From the IMG/VR virus record IMGVR_UViG_3300037586_004497, positions 1 to 46,154 of that record: 46,154 nucleotides of DNA. The stretch is one strand, 5' to 3'. The position numbers and the translations under genes were made by a program. The notes under the pieces were generated by a model. The model was not told the origin of the DNA. It was given only the letters and a program-made list of their open reading frames with translations, and searched no databases. The stretch is from a virus. Shown piece after piece: positions 36,487 to 46,154 of this stretch. Each line of letters opens with the position of its first letter. The first letter of the stretch is position 1.

Positions 36487-37818
36487 ATGCCAACAAAAAT
36501 AAAAGAATGCACAAAGCAGCATCTTGTAGATGTTGCTTTACCAAGTCATGGAAGTACTTATACTGTAATCAGTCATAAGTCAGTTATGGACCTATCAATT
36601 CAATCTTTAGTAGATGCAGGATTTCAAGTGAATGATGAATACTATAGATGTACAAGAGACGGAAACATAGCACAAGCTGTATATAGATTAACTTATATGG
36701 ATGACTCTGAGTTATCCATGATGTTTGCCTGGTCAAACAGTTATAATAAACAAATGAGGTTCAAATGTGGTATTGGAGCTTACATAAATCAAACTAGTAG
36801 TAGTATGGTTTGTGGAGACATGGGCTCTTGGGCTCGTAAGCACACAGGTTCTGCAGATACAGAAACTGAAGAAACCATAAAAGACCAAATTGCTAATGCT
36901 CATATGTATTATAAGCAATTAGTAAATGATAAAAATAACATGAAAGAAATTAATATCACAAAAAGACAACAAGCTCAATTGCTTGGTATCTTATTTGCTG
37001 AACATGAGATTCTTACTACTGAGCAAGCTAGTATAATTAGACAACAAATGTCTAGACCTAGTTTTACTTATGAAAATGCTGACAGTTTATGGGCATTTTA
37101 TAATCATGTTACTTTAGCTCTACAACAATCACATCCTAAGACTTGGATGGAGGATCAAAGAATTCTTCATTGGTTTATTTCTGATGCTTTTAAATTTAAT
37201 GCAGTAGAAGTTATAGAAGTTGATCCTAATCAAGTAGACTTAGAAGATGCAATTGCTGAAGTTGAGGCTGAGAATGTAAAAATATCACCTGAACAACAAG
37301 AGGAATGGGATCAGCAAACTAGAATTGAAGAAGGTCTTGACCATAAAGGTGAAGAATCTGAAGCTGAAGAAGATGTAACTGTTACTGAAGCTACAGAAGA
37401 TGAAGTTGCAGATCAGTTATATGGAGTTAATAATGACCCAGAAGAGGTGATCGGTGAATTTACTCCTGAGATCACAATTGAAGAACAAATAGCTGAAGAT
37501 GAAGCTGCAGTGGCTGAAGTATGTGGTGAAGCTCCTGAATCAGTAGAAGAAGTGTCTGATCATTATGATTTGCCATTAGGTTCTGATGATATGAATTCAT
37601 GTCCAGAGGTTACTGATGAAGAAGCATCAGAATTAATTAAAGGCCAAGAAGCTGTTGATCAACAAATGGCTCAAGAAGCAGCCGCTGATAATTCAGTTAG
37701 TGATGAGAATATAGATGATGCTCTTAAAGGGGAACCAAACTTTGATTTAGATTTTACACCAATTGTAGAAGATAATGAAGATGTTAACTCAGATGATGTT
37801 GATTTTGATTTCAATTAA
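36487..37818 (+). CDS. DUF932-like protein with long acidic tail
   Basis: This is a 443-aa protein. Residues 1-240 fit a DUF932-type pattern: YTVISHKSVMDLSIQSLVDA, SNSYNKQMRFKCGIGAYINQ, VCGDMGSWARKHTG. The last 200 residues are extremely acidic (Glu/Asp, with Ala and Val) and end VNSDDVDFDFN, as in SSB-like interaction tips. Such phage proteins follow replication genes; a DNA-mimic or histone-like displacement role is one possibility. It closes the plus-strand replication operon. Confidence 0.65.
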   Translation: MPTKIKECTKQHLVDVALPSHGSTYTVISHKSVMDLSIQSLVDAGFQVNDEYYRCTRDGNIAQAVYRLTYMDDSELSMMFAWSNSYNKQMRFKCGIGAYINQTSSSMVCGDMGSWARKHTGSADTETEETIKDQIANAHMYYKQLVNDKNNMKEINITKRQQAQLLGILFAEHEILTTEQASIIRQQMSRPSFTYENADSLWAFYNHVTLALQQSHPKTWMEDQRILHWFISDAFKFNAVEVIEVDPNQVDLEDAIAEVEAENVKISPEQQEEWDQQTRIEEGLDHKGEESEAEEDVTVTEATEDEVADQLYGVNNDPEEVIGEFTPEITIEEQIAEDEAAVAEVCGEAPESVEEVSDHYDLPLGSDDMNSCPEVTDEEASELIKGQEAVDQQMAQEAAADNSVSDENIDDALKGEPNFDLDFTPIVEDNEDVNSDDVDFDFN

Positions 37819-37824
37819 ATAATT

Positions 37825-37857
37825 AAAGGGATAGCTTAGGCTGTCCCTTTTTTTTTT
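37825..37857 (+). terminator. Terminator at the convergence of the two strands
   Basis: AAAGGGATAGC (37825-37835) pairs with GCTGTCCCTTT (37840-37850), 11 pairs with one wobble, then T-run. It ends the replication operon where it meets the minus-strand late genes. Confidence 0.85.
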
Positions 37858-38005
37858 AATCATGAAACACATGAAATTGTACAGTCATAATAAATAAATA
37901 AAGCGTATATGTAGAAAAGTTCTCTGTTTTTATAGGTTCTATATATTCCCATCCTAATGCAAACCTATTATGAGGCCAATGTAAATTTACTTCTAATTGC
38001 CACAT
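37856..38005 (-). CDS. Small conserved-looking protein, unknown
   Basis: This is 49 aa starting MWQLEVNLHWPHNRFALGWE, with YTLYLFIMTVQFHVFHD at the end. The FALGWEYIEP and LYLFIMTVQFHV strands look like a small beta structure that recurs in unrelated phages (recalled, not checked). Its ATG overlaps the stop of the large 38007 gene region by one base or so, so it is the last gene of that operon. Confidence 0.6.
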   Translation of the reverse strand: MWQLEVNLHWPHNRFALGWEYIEPIKTENFSTYTLYLFIMTVQFHVFHD

Positions 38006-38006
38006 A

Positions 38007-41000
38007 TTAAAAACCTATACTTTGATAAACTTTTACTGCTTCTCTTGGTTTAATATTATAACCAGGAAGTCCTATTAATCTAATAAAATAAGCCCATGCT
38101 TTATTATCTCCTTTATCCCAAATACCTTGTTTTCTTGCATAAGGTTCTGTAATATTCCAAGGCATTATTTGACCTGTAAATTTTATTAATCTACTTAATG
38201 TAGATAAAGCTGCAGAAGGAGATTTTACAGTTCTCCATGCATCTTTAAAACTAATGTATTGAGAAGTTTCAGTTTTCATTCTTATTGCCTCATATAATAT
38301 AAAATTATATGCATAATTATCTTTCATTTCCTCATCATCATCTGTCATTAAACTTAACAATATAATAACTGTCATTAAACTTAATATAATAGATATCTCT
38401 GTTAAATTTCGTCTTATATTAGCTTTTTGATGTGGTGTATATGTAGACCATTGTTTACCAATATCTCTTTTATAAGTAATAAGATCTCTAACAAATACCT
38501 GCCAAAAAGTTCTATAATATCCTTCTACTTCTGAACCAAGTTCTTCATCAAATCTTACTCTTTGAAATCTTCTCATAAATCCTGGATACATATGTTTCCT
38601 ATACATTAAAGCTAATCTACCAACAGACTGTCTTTGAATAGTACCCTTATCAAAGCTATTGTATACACCATGCATTTTTTTATTTAAAGCATGTAATCTA
38701 TCTTGAAAACTTCTTCTATCTTTTTCTGTAAAATTTTTGTATTTTTTATTGCCTTTTTCATCTTCATCAATCCATTCAATTTTATCAAATGCTTCTCTTA
38801 CACCATACTTTTCATGAGCTTGAAATAAAGTTATTTCTTCTTTGGTTTCTTTATCTCTTACCATAGTAGCATCCATTAATGCTAACATAGTAGATGTTTG
38901 AAGTTCATGTTCTCCAAAGTACTGATTAAAAAATAATGTATTTGTTCTAAATAATTTATTAGCAACACTAGCAGTTATTAATCTTCCATAATTATCTTGA
39001 AAGTCACCCTGTATAGGATCATATAATTCATTAAGTCTTCCCATAAAACTAATAGGAGTTGGTTTACCAAAATCTGAAAGCATTCCCGGAAGACCTTTAG
39101 CATATAAAGCTTTTCCTTTTCTTAAATTTTTACCATTAAAAAATTCAGCTCCTTTAGCTTCAATAATTAATTGTATATTACCTTGTAAATTATTTGCGAC
39201 ACCTTTAAGTAAATCTGCTGCAATAGAAGTTAATGCTGAAAAACTTGTAATAGTATTAGTTAATTTTGAGGCTGATATATTACCTAACATTTCTACTTTT
39301 TGCATTTCTCCATATACAACCATATCAAGAAAAGCATCTAAATGTTGTTTAGAAAAACTTTCTCCATTTTGTTTTAAATATTCAGTAAGTCCAAATTTAT
39401 TAGCAAAAGCATCTATTTTCCTTTTACCACCTTGATTAAATTCAGGAACTTTTCTATTTTTCATTATAGATTTAACAAGAGATATTTGTCCATTTACTTC
39501 ATTTAAGGCTTGATATTTATTAGCCATTTGATTAAATATTAAAACAGTACTAGCAAGATCAAAACTTTGATCAGCAATATCTATAAAGCGAGTATAAAAT
39601 ACAGGTAATATTTGAACACCTTCATCATCTAAACCTAATTCTCCAAATTCAGTATCATAGCTTTGTACTTTTAGTGCTTCTTTAACATTAGTTGTAGCTA
39701 AATTTATTACACCCTTATCTAATAGTCTTTCTAAATCTTTTTTAGGAACAGAAGGTACTCTAGTTCCAGGACGTTGTGAATCAGGAATATTTTCTTGAGC
39801 AGCATAATATGTACCTGTAAGTTGCTGATGATATTCTCCCATAGGATTTATAGGCTCATCTTTTTCATTATACATTGCTTTCCACTTATCACTTAAAAAT
39901 TCATTTGTTGGTTCTGATAGTTGTTTTTTTCTTTCATTACTTCTTGACCATTCATCAAATTCTTCTTGTGTGATAATTCCATTTTCTACTTGTCTTATCA
40001 TTTGAGAATCAAGCTTATTAATATCTTTTTCAGATTTAGATTTTGTAATAGTTTTATAAAAATTATTTCTTTTAACAAACCATGAAGAATAAGCTCTTGC
40101 TTCTTTAGTTGTTAATGGAGAAGCTTTTTTCTTTTTACTTAAAGGCTCTGGATTATTTTTATACCAATTTCTTTCAACTGATTTAAATTTTTTCATATCA
40201 AACTTGCTGACAAAGTGAAGCTCTTCTCTATAAATATAGTTTCCATTTTCATCTTTCTCATTTGTTCTTTCATCAATTATTTCATAAATCCCTTCATTAA
40301 ATTTTTGAGGATTATCTCTAGAAGCACTAACAAAACCTTTATACGTATCAAATGATTCACCTATTATTTCTTTAGCAACTACATCTTTAAGTCTTGCTTT
40401 TTCTAATTGATCTTTAATAGCTTTTGCAACAAGTGCAATAACAGTATCAGGAGAACTAATCATTGGTCCTATTAAAAAATCCAACCTGCCATCTTCTCGT
40501 GATGCCTCTCTTAATGTTTTTATTAAATCTTCTCTTGTTATAGCAGCTGTTGCAGCAGCATTTAAATTATTATCAAGTCTTTTTAATATTCTATCAAGTC
40601 TATTTTTAGACATCTTACCATCTGCAAAAGCTTTATTCTGCTTTTCAATATCTTTTTTAATATTATTATAACTTCTTTTTGCATTTGTTGCATAGGAAGA
40701 TCGTGCACTTAAAAGCCAATCTGCAATTAAAGGAATTGCTTCAACATTTATTCTTCTTTTTAATATTTTCCTATTAGCAAGAGCTTTATATAACATTTCT
40801 TTTATTGACTCTGTAGGTTCTTCAGAATCTTCTGTCTCACCATCTTTTGTTCTTTTTTCTGATTCCTTATTAAAAAAATCTACTATATCCTTATTATCAG
40901 CAATTTCACTTAATATATCTTCTGAACCATTAACTGCAATATTTATTTCAAGAAGTCTTTCAATTAAAGAATTATCTTTAGGATTATCTTTTATATCTTC

Positions 41001-41426
41001 AACAATTTGTTCCATATTAACCATCAAACTTTCTGATTTTGCATAAGCTTCCATAATAAACTCATTGATTGATTCTATTTCATCAACAGCTTCCATATTA
41101 TCAATAACTTTTTTAAGTTCTCCAGACTGAACACGTCTATCTTTAACTATTACACTAGTTAAATATTTAATTCGTCTTCTTAAATGAACTTTAGATCTTT
41201 CTACTAATATTTGTAAATCTGTCTTTTCCTCTTCTTTTTCTTGTTGATCTTTTTCTAGATTTTTAATTTCTTCTTGAGACAAACCTGAAGTATCTTCTTG
41301 ATTTAAACTTACTCTATCTACATAACCTCTTTTAACCCACAATTCCATTGCAAGTTTTTCATTATTCTGTGCTGCAGCAAGAACTTCTTTCCATTCTCTA
41401 CTATTTTTATTAGGACAAGTTGCCAT
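38007..41426 (-). CDS. Very large virion-type (polyvalent) protein with membrane segment
   Basis: This is a 1139-aa protein. It starts MATCPNKNSREWKEVLAAAQ, a motif also found at the start of the 41427 protein. Residues 40-330 are mainly charged helices; 330-800 are a mixed region; and near 1008-1028 is a hydrophobic segment (ISIILSLMTVIILLSLM). The C-terminus (LIGLPGYNIKPREAVKVYQS) reads like the end of internal virion proteins. It is likely packaged with the DNA and passed through the host membrane. No enzyme motif recognised. Confidence 0.65.
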   Translation of the reverse strand: MATCPNKNSREWKEVLAAAQNNEKLAMELWVKRGYVDRVSLNQEDTSGLSQEEIKNLEKDQQEKEEEKTDLQILVERSKVHLRRRIKYLTSVIVKDRRVQSGELKKVIDNMEAVDEIESINEFIMEAYAKSESLMVNMEQIVEDIKDNPKDNSLIERLLEINIAVNGSEDILSEIADNKDIVDFFNKESEKRTKDGETEDSEEPTESIKEMLYKALANRKILKRRINVEAIPLIADWLLSARSSYATNAKRSYNNIKKDIEKQNKAFADGKMSKNRLDRILKRLDNNLNAAATAAITREDLIKTLREASREDGRLDFLIGPMISSPDTVIALVAKAIKDQLEKARLKDVVAKEIIGESFDTYKGFVSASRDNPQKFNEGIYEIIDERTNEKDENGNYIYREELHFVSKFDMKKFKSVERNWYKNNPEPLSKKKKASPLTTKEARAYSSWFVKRNNFYKTITKSKSEKDINKLDSQMIRQVENGIITQEEFDEWSRSNERKKQLSEPTNEFLSDKWKAMYNEKDEPINPMGEYHQQLTGTYYAAQENIPDSQRPGTRVPSVPKKDLERLLDKGVINLATTNVKEALKVQSYDTEFGELGLDDEGVQILPVFYTRFIDIADQSFDLASTVLIFNQMANKYQALNEVNGQISLVKSIMKNRKVPEFNQGGKRKIDAFANKFGLTEYLKQNGESFSKQHLDAFLDMVVYGEMQKVEMLGNISASKLTNTITSFSALTSIAADLLKGVANNLQGNIQLIIEAKGAEFFNGKNLRKGKALYAKGLPGMLSDFGKPTPISFMGRLNELYDPIQGDFQDNYGRLITASVANKLFRTNTLFFNQYFGEHELQTSTMLALMDATMVRDKETKEEITLFQAHEKYGVREAFDKIEWIDEDEKGNKKYKNFTEKDRRSFQDRLHALNKKMHGVYNSFDKGTIQRQSVGRLALMYRKHMYPGFMRRFQRVRFDEELGSEVEGYYRTFWQVFVRDLITYKRDIGKQWSTYTPHQKANIRRNLTEISIILSLMTVIILLSLMTDDDEEMKDNYAYNFILYEAIRMKTETSQYISFKDAWRTVKSPSAALSTLSRLIKFTGQIMPWNITEPYARKQGIWDKGDNKAWAYFIRLIGLPGYNIKPREAVKVYQSIGF

Positions 41427-42296
41427 TTAACATGTAATTTTTTTAAAAGTTGCTAATTGCTCATCAAATTCTTGTTGAGTTTCTGCAGCTTCTAGATTAT
41501 TAATAATTTGTTCTAAGTTATATCCTCTTAAGCCAAAATCAATTTGCCAATATTCTGTATCAAAATTAGTTCTGATATCCATTATTTCTGCATCAGCACT
41601 TTCTTTATCTAGAGGTGTTGATTGTGGTACTACTTCTGCACCAGAAAGCATACTCATATTTCTTAAAAATGGATCTCCTGTTTGAGTATCAATTAAAGCA
41701 TATAAATGATTTCCGGTTCTTTGCCATAAATGATCTTCTACAATAAATTGATCAGGTTGAATACCTTCATTTTCATTTAATAAATTAGTATAAGCATTTA
41801 AACTTGATTGTATTTCAGGTATATATTCTACGTTTGTTGCAGGAGTTATTGTTACTCTTGTTACATTAGGTTTATCTGTATTTAATTCAAATATATCAGG
41901 ATATTTTTCAGACAGTGTTTCAAGTATATTTAAATTAGGAATATATATCTCTTTAAGAGTTAGTTGTTGTTCAATAGGACCTCTATTATTAGAACCTTGA
42001 ATAACATAAAAGGTATCTTTATGTTTTGTTATAATTCCTTGTAATATTGTACGTATAGCAGCTATATCTAAAGCAGGATTAAGTCTTAAAGCATCTTCAA
42101 GTTCTTTTATTTTTAAAGGTTTTCTAATACTTCTAAAATATTTAGTAACCTCTCCTTGTGTAGGTATATAAAAATCTTCAGATACCTCTAACTTTTTATT
42201 TAATATGTTACCTCTAACAAAAGATTCAGCTAAAAAATCTCCATATCTTTCTTGAAGATCTTTATATTTTGAATTTGATTTATTTATACAAGCCAT
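41427..42296 (-). CDS. Virion-type protein with the shared N-terminal motif
   Basis: This is a 289-aa protein starting MACINKSNSKYKDLQERYGD, which aligns with the start of the 38007 protein: a C, then NK, then S, then an aromatic residue and K, then L. Later parts are helical with AEVVPQSTPLDKESADAEIM and a C-terminal AAETQQEFDEQLATFKK. It sits between two giant proteins with no gap (one base on each side). It may be a piece of one polyprotein-like structural unit. Confidence 0.55.
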   Translation of the reverse strand: MACINKSNSKYKDLQERYGDFLAESFVRGNILNKKLEVSEDFYIPTQGEVTKYFRSIRKPLKIKELEDALRLNPALDIAAIRTILQGIITKHKDTFYVIQGSNNRGPIEQQLTLKEIYIPNLNILETLSEKYPDIFELNTDKPNVTRVTITPATNVEYIPEIQSSLNAYTNLLNENEGIQPDQFIVEDHLWQRTGNHLYALIDTQTGDPFLRNMSMLSGAEVVPQSTPLDKESADAEIMDIRTNFDTEYWQIDFGLRGYNLEQIINNLEAAETQQEFDEQLATFKKITC

Positions 42297-42297
42297 C

Positions 42298-45200
42298 TTA
42301 TAAACATTTTAATGATTCAATATACTCATTTATATTTTTATATGCATGTGGAGCATCAGTATAAAATTCTTGAGCAAGAGTAATTGAAGGTAAATTTGGA
42401 TTATCTAATTGTTCTTTACTTAAATTATTATAAAAGTTTTCTAATACAGGATCTATAGTATCAAATAAATTTAATTGACCTTTTTTACTAATAGTTTGTT
42501 GAGTAGATACAAAGTTTTTAAAACCTTGCATGTCTTCTTTACCTCCAAGTGTATATATATTTTCTGTTTCAAACACTCCATAAGTTGTAGACAAATAAGG
42601 ATCAACTATATTTTCATATATTACACCATCTCTATTTTCTTTTAATGCTTTTTTAACTTGTCTTCCTGCAACATATTCTGTAGGATTTTTACCTCCTTTA
42701 TATTTATCAGTAAAAAGAGATTCTTCATAATCATGAATTAAAGGATTCTTTAAATTAAGTAAAACAGGCAATGTTTTTTCTACATACCCTTGTTTTTTCA
42801 TCTTCTTTTTTGCCTCTATTTCACCTTGTTCTATTGCTTTAAGTGCATCTTTAAAGAATTTTTCTATTACTTTATTATCTACTTCATCTGCAAAAAATCT
42901 TGTACCTCCTGGTCCTTTACTAACATCAACAAACTCATATCTTTCATTGTTAGTAAAAATTTTATAATTATCATAACTTGCATTATAAGTATTAAAATCT
43001 CCAAATCTATTTTTAATAGATAAATCATTATTCTTAAATCTTGATATATTTTTTAAGAAACTTTCAAATTCATTTTTAGCAGCTACGTGATTATGTAGTG
43101 AATTTCCAAAACTTTGAGCACTTCCTTTATTCCAAACAATATTTACTTTTTTTAATTCTTTTCTAAGTAAATCTTTAATTTCCTCCTGAGACTTACCTTT
43201 ATTTTTAGCAGCTTCAATAAGCTTATTATAATAAGGAATAGACTTAATAAATTTTACTGCTTCATTCTTTCCTTCTCCCATAAGAATATCTCCAAGAGCA
43301 TCCTTAACTTTCCTAATACGACCTTCTCTACCTTTAAAAGAATAACTTATTGCATTAATTTTATTATCAGTAAAGAAAAAAGCATGAGTTGTATCAGAGT
43401 CAACCTCCTCTCCTGTTTTTTTATCTTTAAAAGATCCTAAACCTGTTATATTTCCTCTTTTTTCTTTTGAAAATTCTTCAAAGTCTTCATATGTACCATG
43501 ATATAAAATATCTTTTACAGTAGTTCCTTTAAGCTTTCCTTTAGTTAATAAGTAATTTATCCATTCAGAATATTGTTCTTGTGTACCTATATTAGCTAGT
43601 TCAGGTTTTATTTCAAATACTTCAGATACTCCTTCTTTAACCTTACCAGGTGGTTGAGGAGGTTGTTCTATTTCTAAGAAAATATTTTTAATATCTTCTT
43701 TTGTAAATTTAAAAATATTAGACTTAACATCTACATCCATCAATGTTTCCGGATTATAATAAGAAGGATCTACTATTTCTCCATCTCTTGATATAACCAT
43801 ATTATAATCACGTCCTTTGTAATTCAAACTTATTGAATAACTATCTTCATCAATTTTATCATATACTTCATTTACTACTTTAACTTTAGTATTTGGATTT
43901 AATCTTAATTCTTCTACTACTTCTGCTAATGCTGTAGGATGCATACCTTCACCTCTTGCTGCTAATTTACCTGCATATAATAAAATAGCACCATCTAATT
44001 TACCTTGATTAATTTGATCAAGTATCCATTCTCTTTGTTCATAGTTTAAATCAGCTAAAGGATATTCATCATTTGACACAAAATCAGTATATCCTTTTTT
44101 ACTAGAACCTAAATATATTTCATCATTTCCAATATTAATAAATGCATCATACCCATAAGGTTTAGACATTATGGATATGTCTGGTATATAATAATACTGA
44201 CCATCTATTGCAAACATGCCTTTTCTAGTTGGTTTACCTCCTGCAGAAAGTATAATTTTTTTTAAAAATTCTTTTGGATCTAAACCAAAGTCTTTAGTTG
44301 TAGCTAAATTATCTTCATTAAGCCAAGCTTTATAAGCTTCAACTGCAGCACCAATACTATTTACTTTTACTGTATCTCCATACCCAGCTTCACTAAATGG
44401 ATTTCCAAAATGTTCTTCAGATTTAGCATCTGAAGTTCTCATAGTATTAACTCCTTCTGCTGTATATACAGGTCTAGATTCCAAATCTCCTTTCCACTCT
44501 TTTGATAAATTTATTGTAGGTTTAACCTTAGAAGTTGATTGAGTAGGAATTAAAGGAAGATTTCGTCTTAATAATTCAATTTCTATTTCATTTAAAATTG
44601 CAGTTCCTTGATTATTATCACTCATTGCATTATCAAAAACTTTATTCACTATAGCATCCTTATATCTTCTATATAATTCTTCATCAGTAAGATTAGATAA
44701 CTTATTTAAATCCTTTAATTTTACTGCTTCTATTGAACCTAAAAAGTTTCCAGGACTTGTCAATAATTGTTTATATGTAGAAGTATCTAATATAGAATCA
44801 GCAATAAAATTAAATAGAGTATTTCTTTTTGACATTTCTTTTTTAAAATCTGATAATGGCATTTTAGAAAGATCTTTAAAAACAGATTTTTGAAATTGTA
44901 TTGTTGGTATTTTTAATACATCAACAAAAGTATTTGGATTTAAGGCTTTGATAAAATTTAAACCTGATTTACCCGTACCTTGCTGATATATAGCCATTAG
45001 TGAAAAGTTTTTAAATAAATCACTAATCATAGCATCTTTAATTGGATTATCAGAAACAATTCTCATTATAGGATCTCCTAGTTGTTTTAATTGTTTAGAA
45101 TAATCTAAAGCTATATCATTATCAATTAATGTTTTATTATCTAACTCTAAAAGTTGATATCCTTTTGAAGCCATATAGAAAGATGGTTTTAAATGCTGTA

Positions 45201-46154
45201 AAACAGGAAAGTTTTGAACTATTGTTTTATTACTAGGATCTTCTATAAACTCCATAATATCTTTAGTATATGAATATTTAATTGATCCAAATCCGGCATC
45301 ACCTTTTATATAACCAACATTAAATGAAGTTGCTAAAGCTCTTTTAGAAATTCTTTCTTCAAAACCAGACTTATCTTTATGTTCTTTATATACCTCTCTA
45401 AAATATTCTCTTTCAATTATATATCTTATATATGATTCTTCTGTAGGAAAAGGGCTATTATCAAAAGTATCTTTTCCTGAAACATCATTTCCTGTAAAAA
45501 ATAATCCTTTTTTATAATCAGTTTTAATTTGATCAAGATCTATATTTACAGTTTTATTATTAAAAACTACAACACTGTCACCAAGAAGTTTCTTTTTATT
45601 TACTTTTCTTTTTCTAATTTCTTCAGGTAATGTTACAGGTAATCCTGTTTTATTATCAACATAATTGGATAAAATATTTTGATAAATATAATCTATTACA
45701 CCATTATTAAAAGCATTAGCATATTTTTCTCTAGCTTCTATTCTATTACCTTCATACCTTAAATTAATATTATGTCTATTATTAAAATAAGTTATTCCAA
45801 GCATTTCAGATAAACCTTTATTTAATCTCAATGCAAACTGTGGACCTACAATATCTATAAAGATTTTAGTTTTATACATAGAAGAAACTATAGAATCATT
45901 TAAGTAGTTATCAAGAGTCTCTTTGTCAATTCTACTATCAGCATATAAACTTTTAATAAAATTTTTTCTTTCTACAACTCCCTCAATATTTAAAAGAAGT
46001 CCTGTATCTGGATTAAAGTTCATCTCAAAGTTTTCCATACCTTGTGATTGTCTTTCTACATTTAAAAATTCAAATAAAAGAGCAACTTGTTCTAAATCAG
46101 CTTGAGGAGTTCTTAATTCTTCACCTGTAGGAATATTTTGAGCATAAGTCTTAT
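42298..46154 (-). CDS. Giant polyvalent protein with ADP-ribosyltransferase-like domain, partial
   Basis: The frame is open to the right edge, so the N-terminus is missing; the Met at 46038 is internal (VERQSQGMENFEM runs through it). Counting from that Met, residues about 525-710 contain FGNPFSEAGYGD and MHPTALAEVVEEL, which look like a DUF4326-type module. Residues about 843-1165 resemble the ART-PolyVal ADP-ribosyltransferase: ILYHGTYEDFEEFS, THAFFFTDN, LLNLKNPLIHDY, KENRDGVIYENIVDP and YGVFETENIYTL. Such polyvalent proteins are injected with the DNA and modify host targets. A role as injected effector is inferred. Confidence 0.7.
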   Translation of the reverse strand, partial: KTYAQNIPTGEELRTPQADLEQVALLFEFLNVERQSQGMENFEMNFNPDTGLLLNIEGVVERKNFIKSLYADSRIDKETLDNYLNDSIVSSMYKTKIFIDIVGPQFALRLNKGLSEMLGITYFNNRHNINLRYEGNRIEAREKYANAFNNGVIDYIYQNILSNYVDNKTGLPVTLPEEIRKRKVNKKKLLGDSVVVFNNKTVNIDLDQIKTDYKKGLFFTGNDVSGKDTFDNSPFPTEESYIRYIIEREYFREVYKEHKDKSGFEERISKRALATSFNVGYIKGDAGFGSIKYSYTKDIMEFIEDPSNKTIVQNFPVLQHLKPSFYMASKGYQLLELDNKTLIDNDIALDYSKQLKQLGDPIMRIVSDNPIKDAMISDLFKNFSLMAIYQQGTGKSGLNFIKALNPNTFVDVLKIPTIQFQKSVFKDLSKMPLSDFKKEMSKRNTLFNFIADSILDTSTYKQLLTSPGNFLGSIEAVKLKDLNKLSNLTDEELYRRYKDAIVNKVFDNAMSDNNQGTAILNEIEIELLRRNLPLIPTQSTSKVKPTINLSKEWKGDLESRPVYTAEGVNTMRTSDAKSEEHFGNPFSEAGYGDTVKVNSIGAAVEAYKAWLNEDNLATTKDFGLDPKEFLKKIILSAGGKPTRKGMFAIDGQYYYIPDISIMSKPYGYDAFINIGNDEIYLGSSKKGYTDFVSNDEYPLADLNYEQREWILDQINQGKLDGAILLYAGKLAARGEGMHPTALAEVVEELRLNPNTKVKVVNEVYDKIDEDSYSISLNYKGRDYNMVISRDGEIVDPSYYNPETLMDVDVKSNIFKFTKEDIKNIFLEIEQPPQPPGKVKEGVSEVFEIKPELANIGTQEQYSEWINYLLTKGKLKGTTVKDILYHGTYEDFEEFSKEKRGNITGLGSFKDKKTGEEVDSDTTHAFFFTDNKINAISYSFKGREGRIRKVKDALGDILMGEGKNEAVKFIKSIPYYNKLIEAAKNKGKSQEEIKDLLRKELKKVNIVWNKGSAQSFGNSLHNHVAAKNEFESFLKNISRFKNNDLSIKNRFGDFNTYNASYDNYKIFTNNERYEFVDVSKGPGGTRFFADEVDNKVIEKFFKDALKAIEQGEIEAKKKMKKQGYVEKTLPVLLNLKNPLIHDYEESLFTDKYKGGKNPTEYVAGRQVKKALKENRDGVIYENIVDPYLSTTYGVFETENIYTLGGKEDMQGFKNFVSTQQTISKKGQLNLFDTIDPVLENFYNNLSKEQLDNPNLPSITLAQEFYTDAPHAYKNINEYIESLKCL

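Noticed and set aside
42790-43023. Plus-strand frame of 77 codons in the giant gene
   Set aside because: Phe/Ile/Tyr-rich translation is typical of antisense frames in AT-rich genes.
1-46154. Stop-codon reassignment (as known in some crAss-like phages)
   Set aside because: TAA, TAG and TGA all end well-formed genes here, often just before a terminator or the next start, so the standard code fits.

Overview
The window looks like part of a tailed-phage genome, very AT-rich, from a phage of a Bacteroidota host and probably crAss-like or a relative. The reasons are a self-contained replication module (uracil-DNA glycosylase, DnaB-type helicase, Sak4-type ATPase, SSB-like protein, DnaG-type primase, PD-(D/E)XK nuclease, family B DNA polymerase), giant multi-domain virion-type proteins on the opposite strand, few Shine-Dalgarno sites and A/T-rich leaders instead. 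All three stop codons are used, so the standard code applies. The family assignment is an inference from gene content; no database search was possible.

Layout. (1) 1-4137, minus strand: a tail fibre/adhesin region (BspA-type leucine-rich repeat protein cut by the left edge, a repeat-bearing fibre protein, two small fibre-type proteins), a terminator, then small membrane proteins, a DUF3310-like protein, a GroES-like co-chaperonin and a small unknown protein. (2) 4138-4491: a divergent intergenic region with C-rich direct repeats. (3) 4492-8180, plus strand: many tiny genes, most in their own unit with a conserved AACAACTCTTACT element in front and a strong hairpin plus T-run behind. (4) 8181-12187: protein genes separated by three long non-coding stretches full of perfect inverted repeats, including an iteron-like block that may be an origin and several candidate structured RNAs; one is about 280 nt and closed by a perfect 13-bp stem. 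(5) 12188-22265: a long run of small, tightly packed or overlapping genes, mostly unknown, with an HNH nuclease, an SF2 helicase, a ClpS-like adaptor, an HTH/RHH regulator and several zinc-ribbon proteins. (6) 22296-37818: the replication and recombination module, with a MoxR ATPase plus VWA/zincin pair in its middle, ended by a strong terminator. (7) 37856-46154, minus strand: a 49-aa protein and three very large or large proteins in tandem, the last open at the right edge. They look like polyvalent virion proteins that enter the cell with the DNA; one has an ADP-ribosyltransferase-like domain.

How it may work together (inference): the plus-strand half is the early/middle programme, with host take-over peptides and RNAs first and then DNA replication. 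The minus-strand blocks on both sides are late structural genes. The ClpS-like adaptor, the MoxR/VWA pair, the GroES-like protein and the ART-containing polyprotein are the likeliest points of contact with host protein quality control and host modification. The most unusual part is the cluster of at least five or six independent candidate structured RNAs between 4.8 and 12.2 kb.
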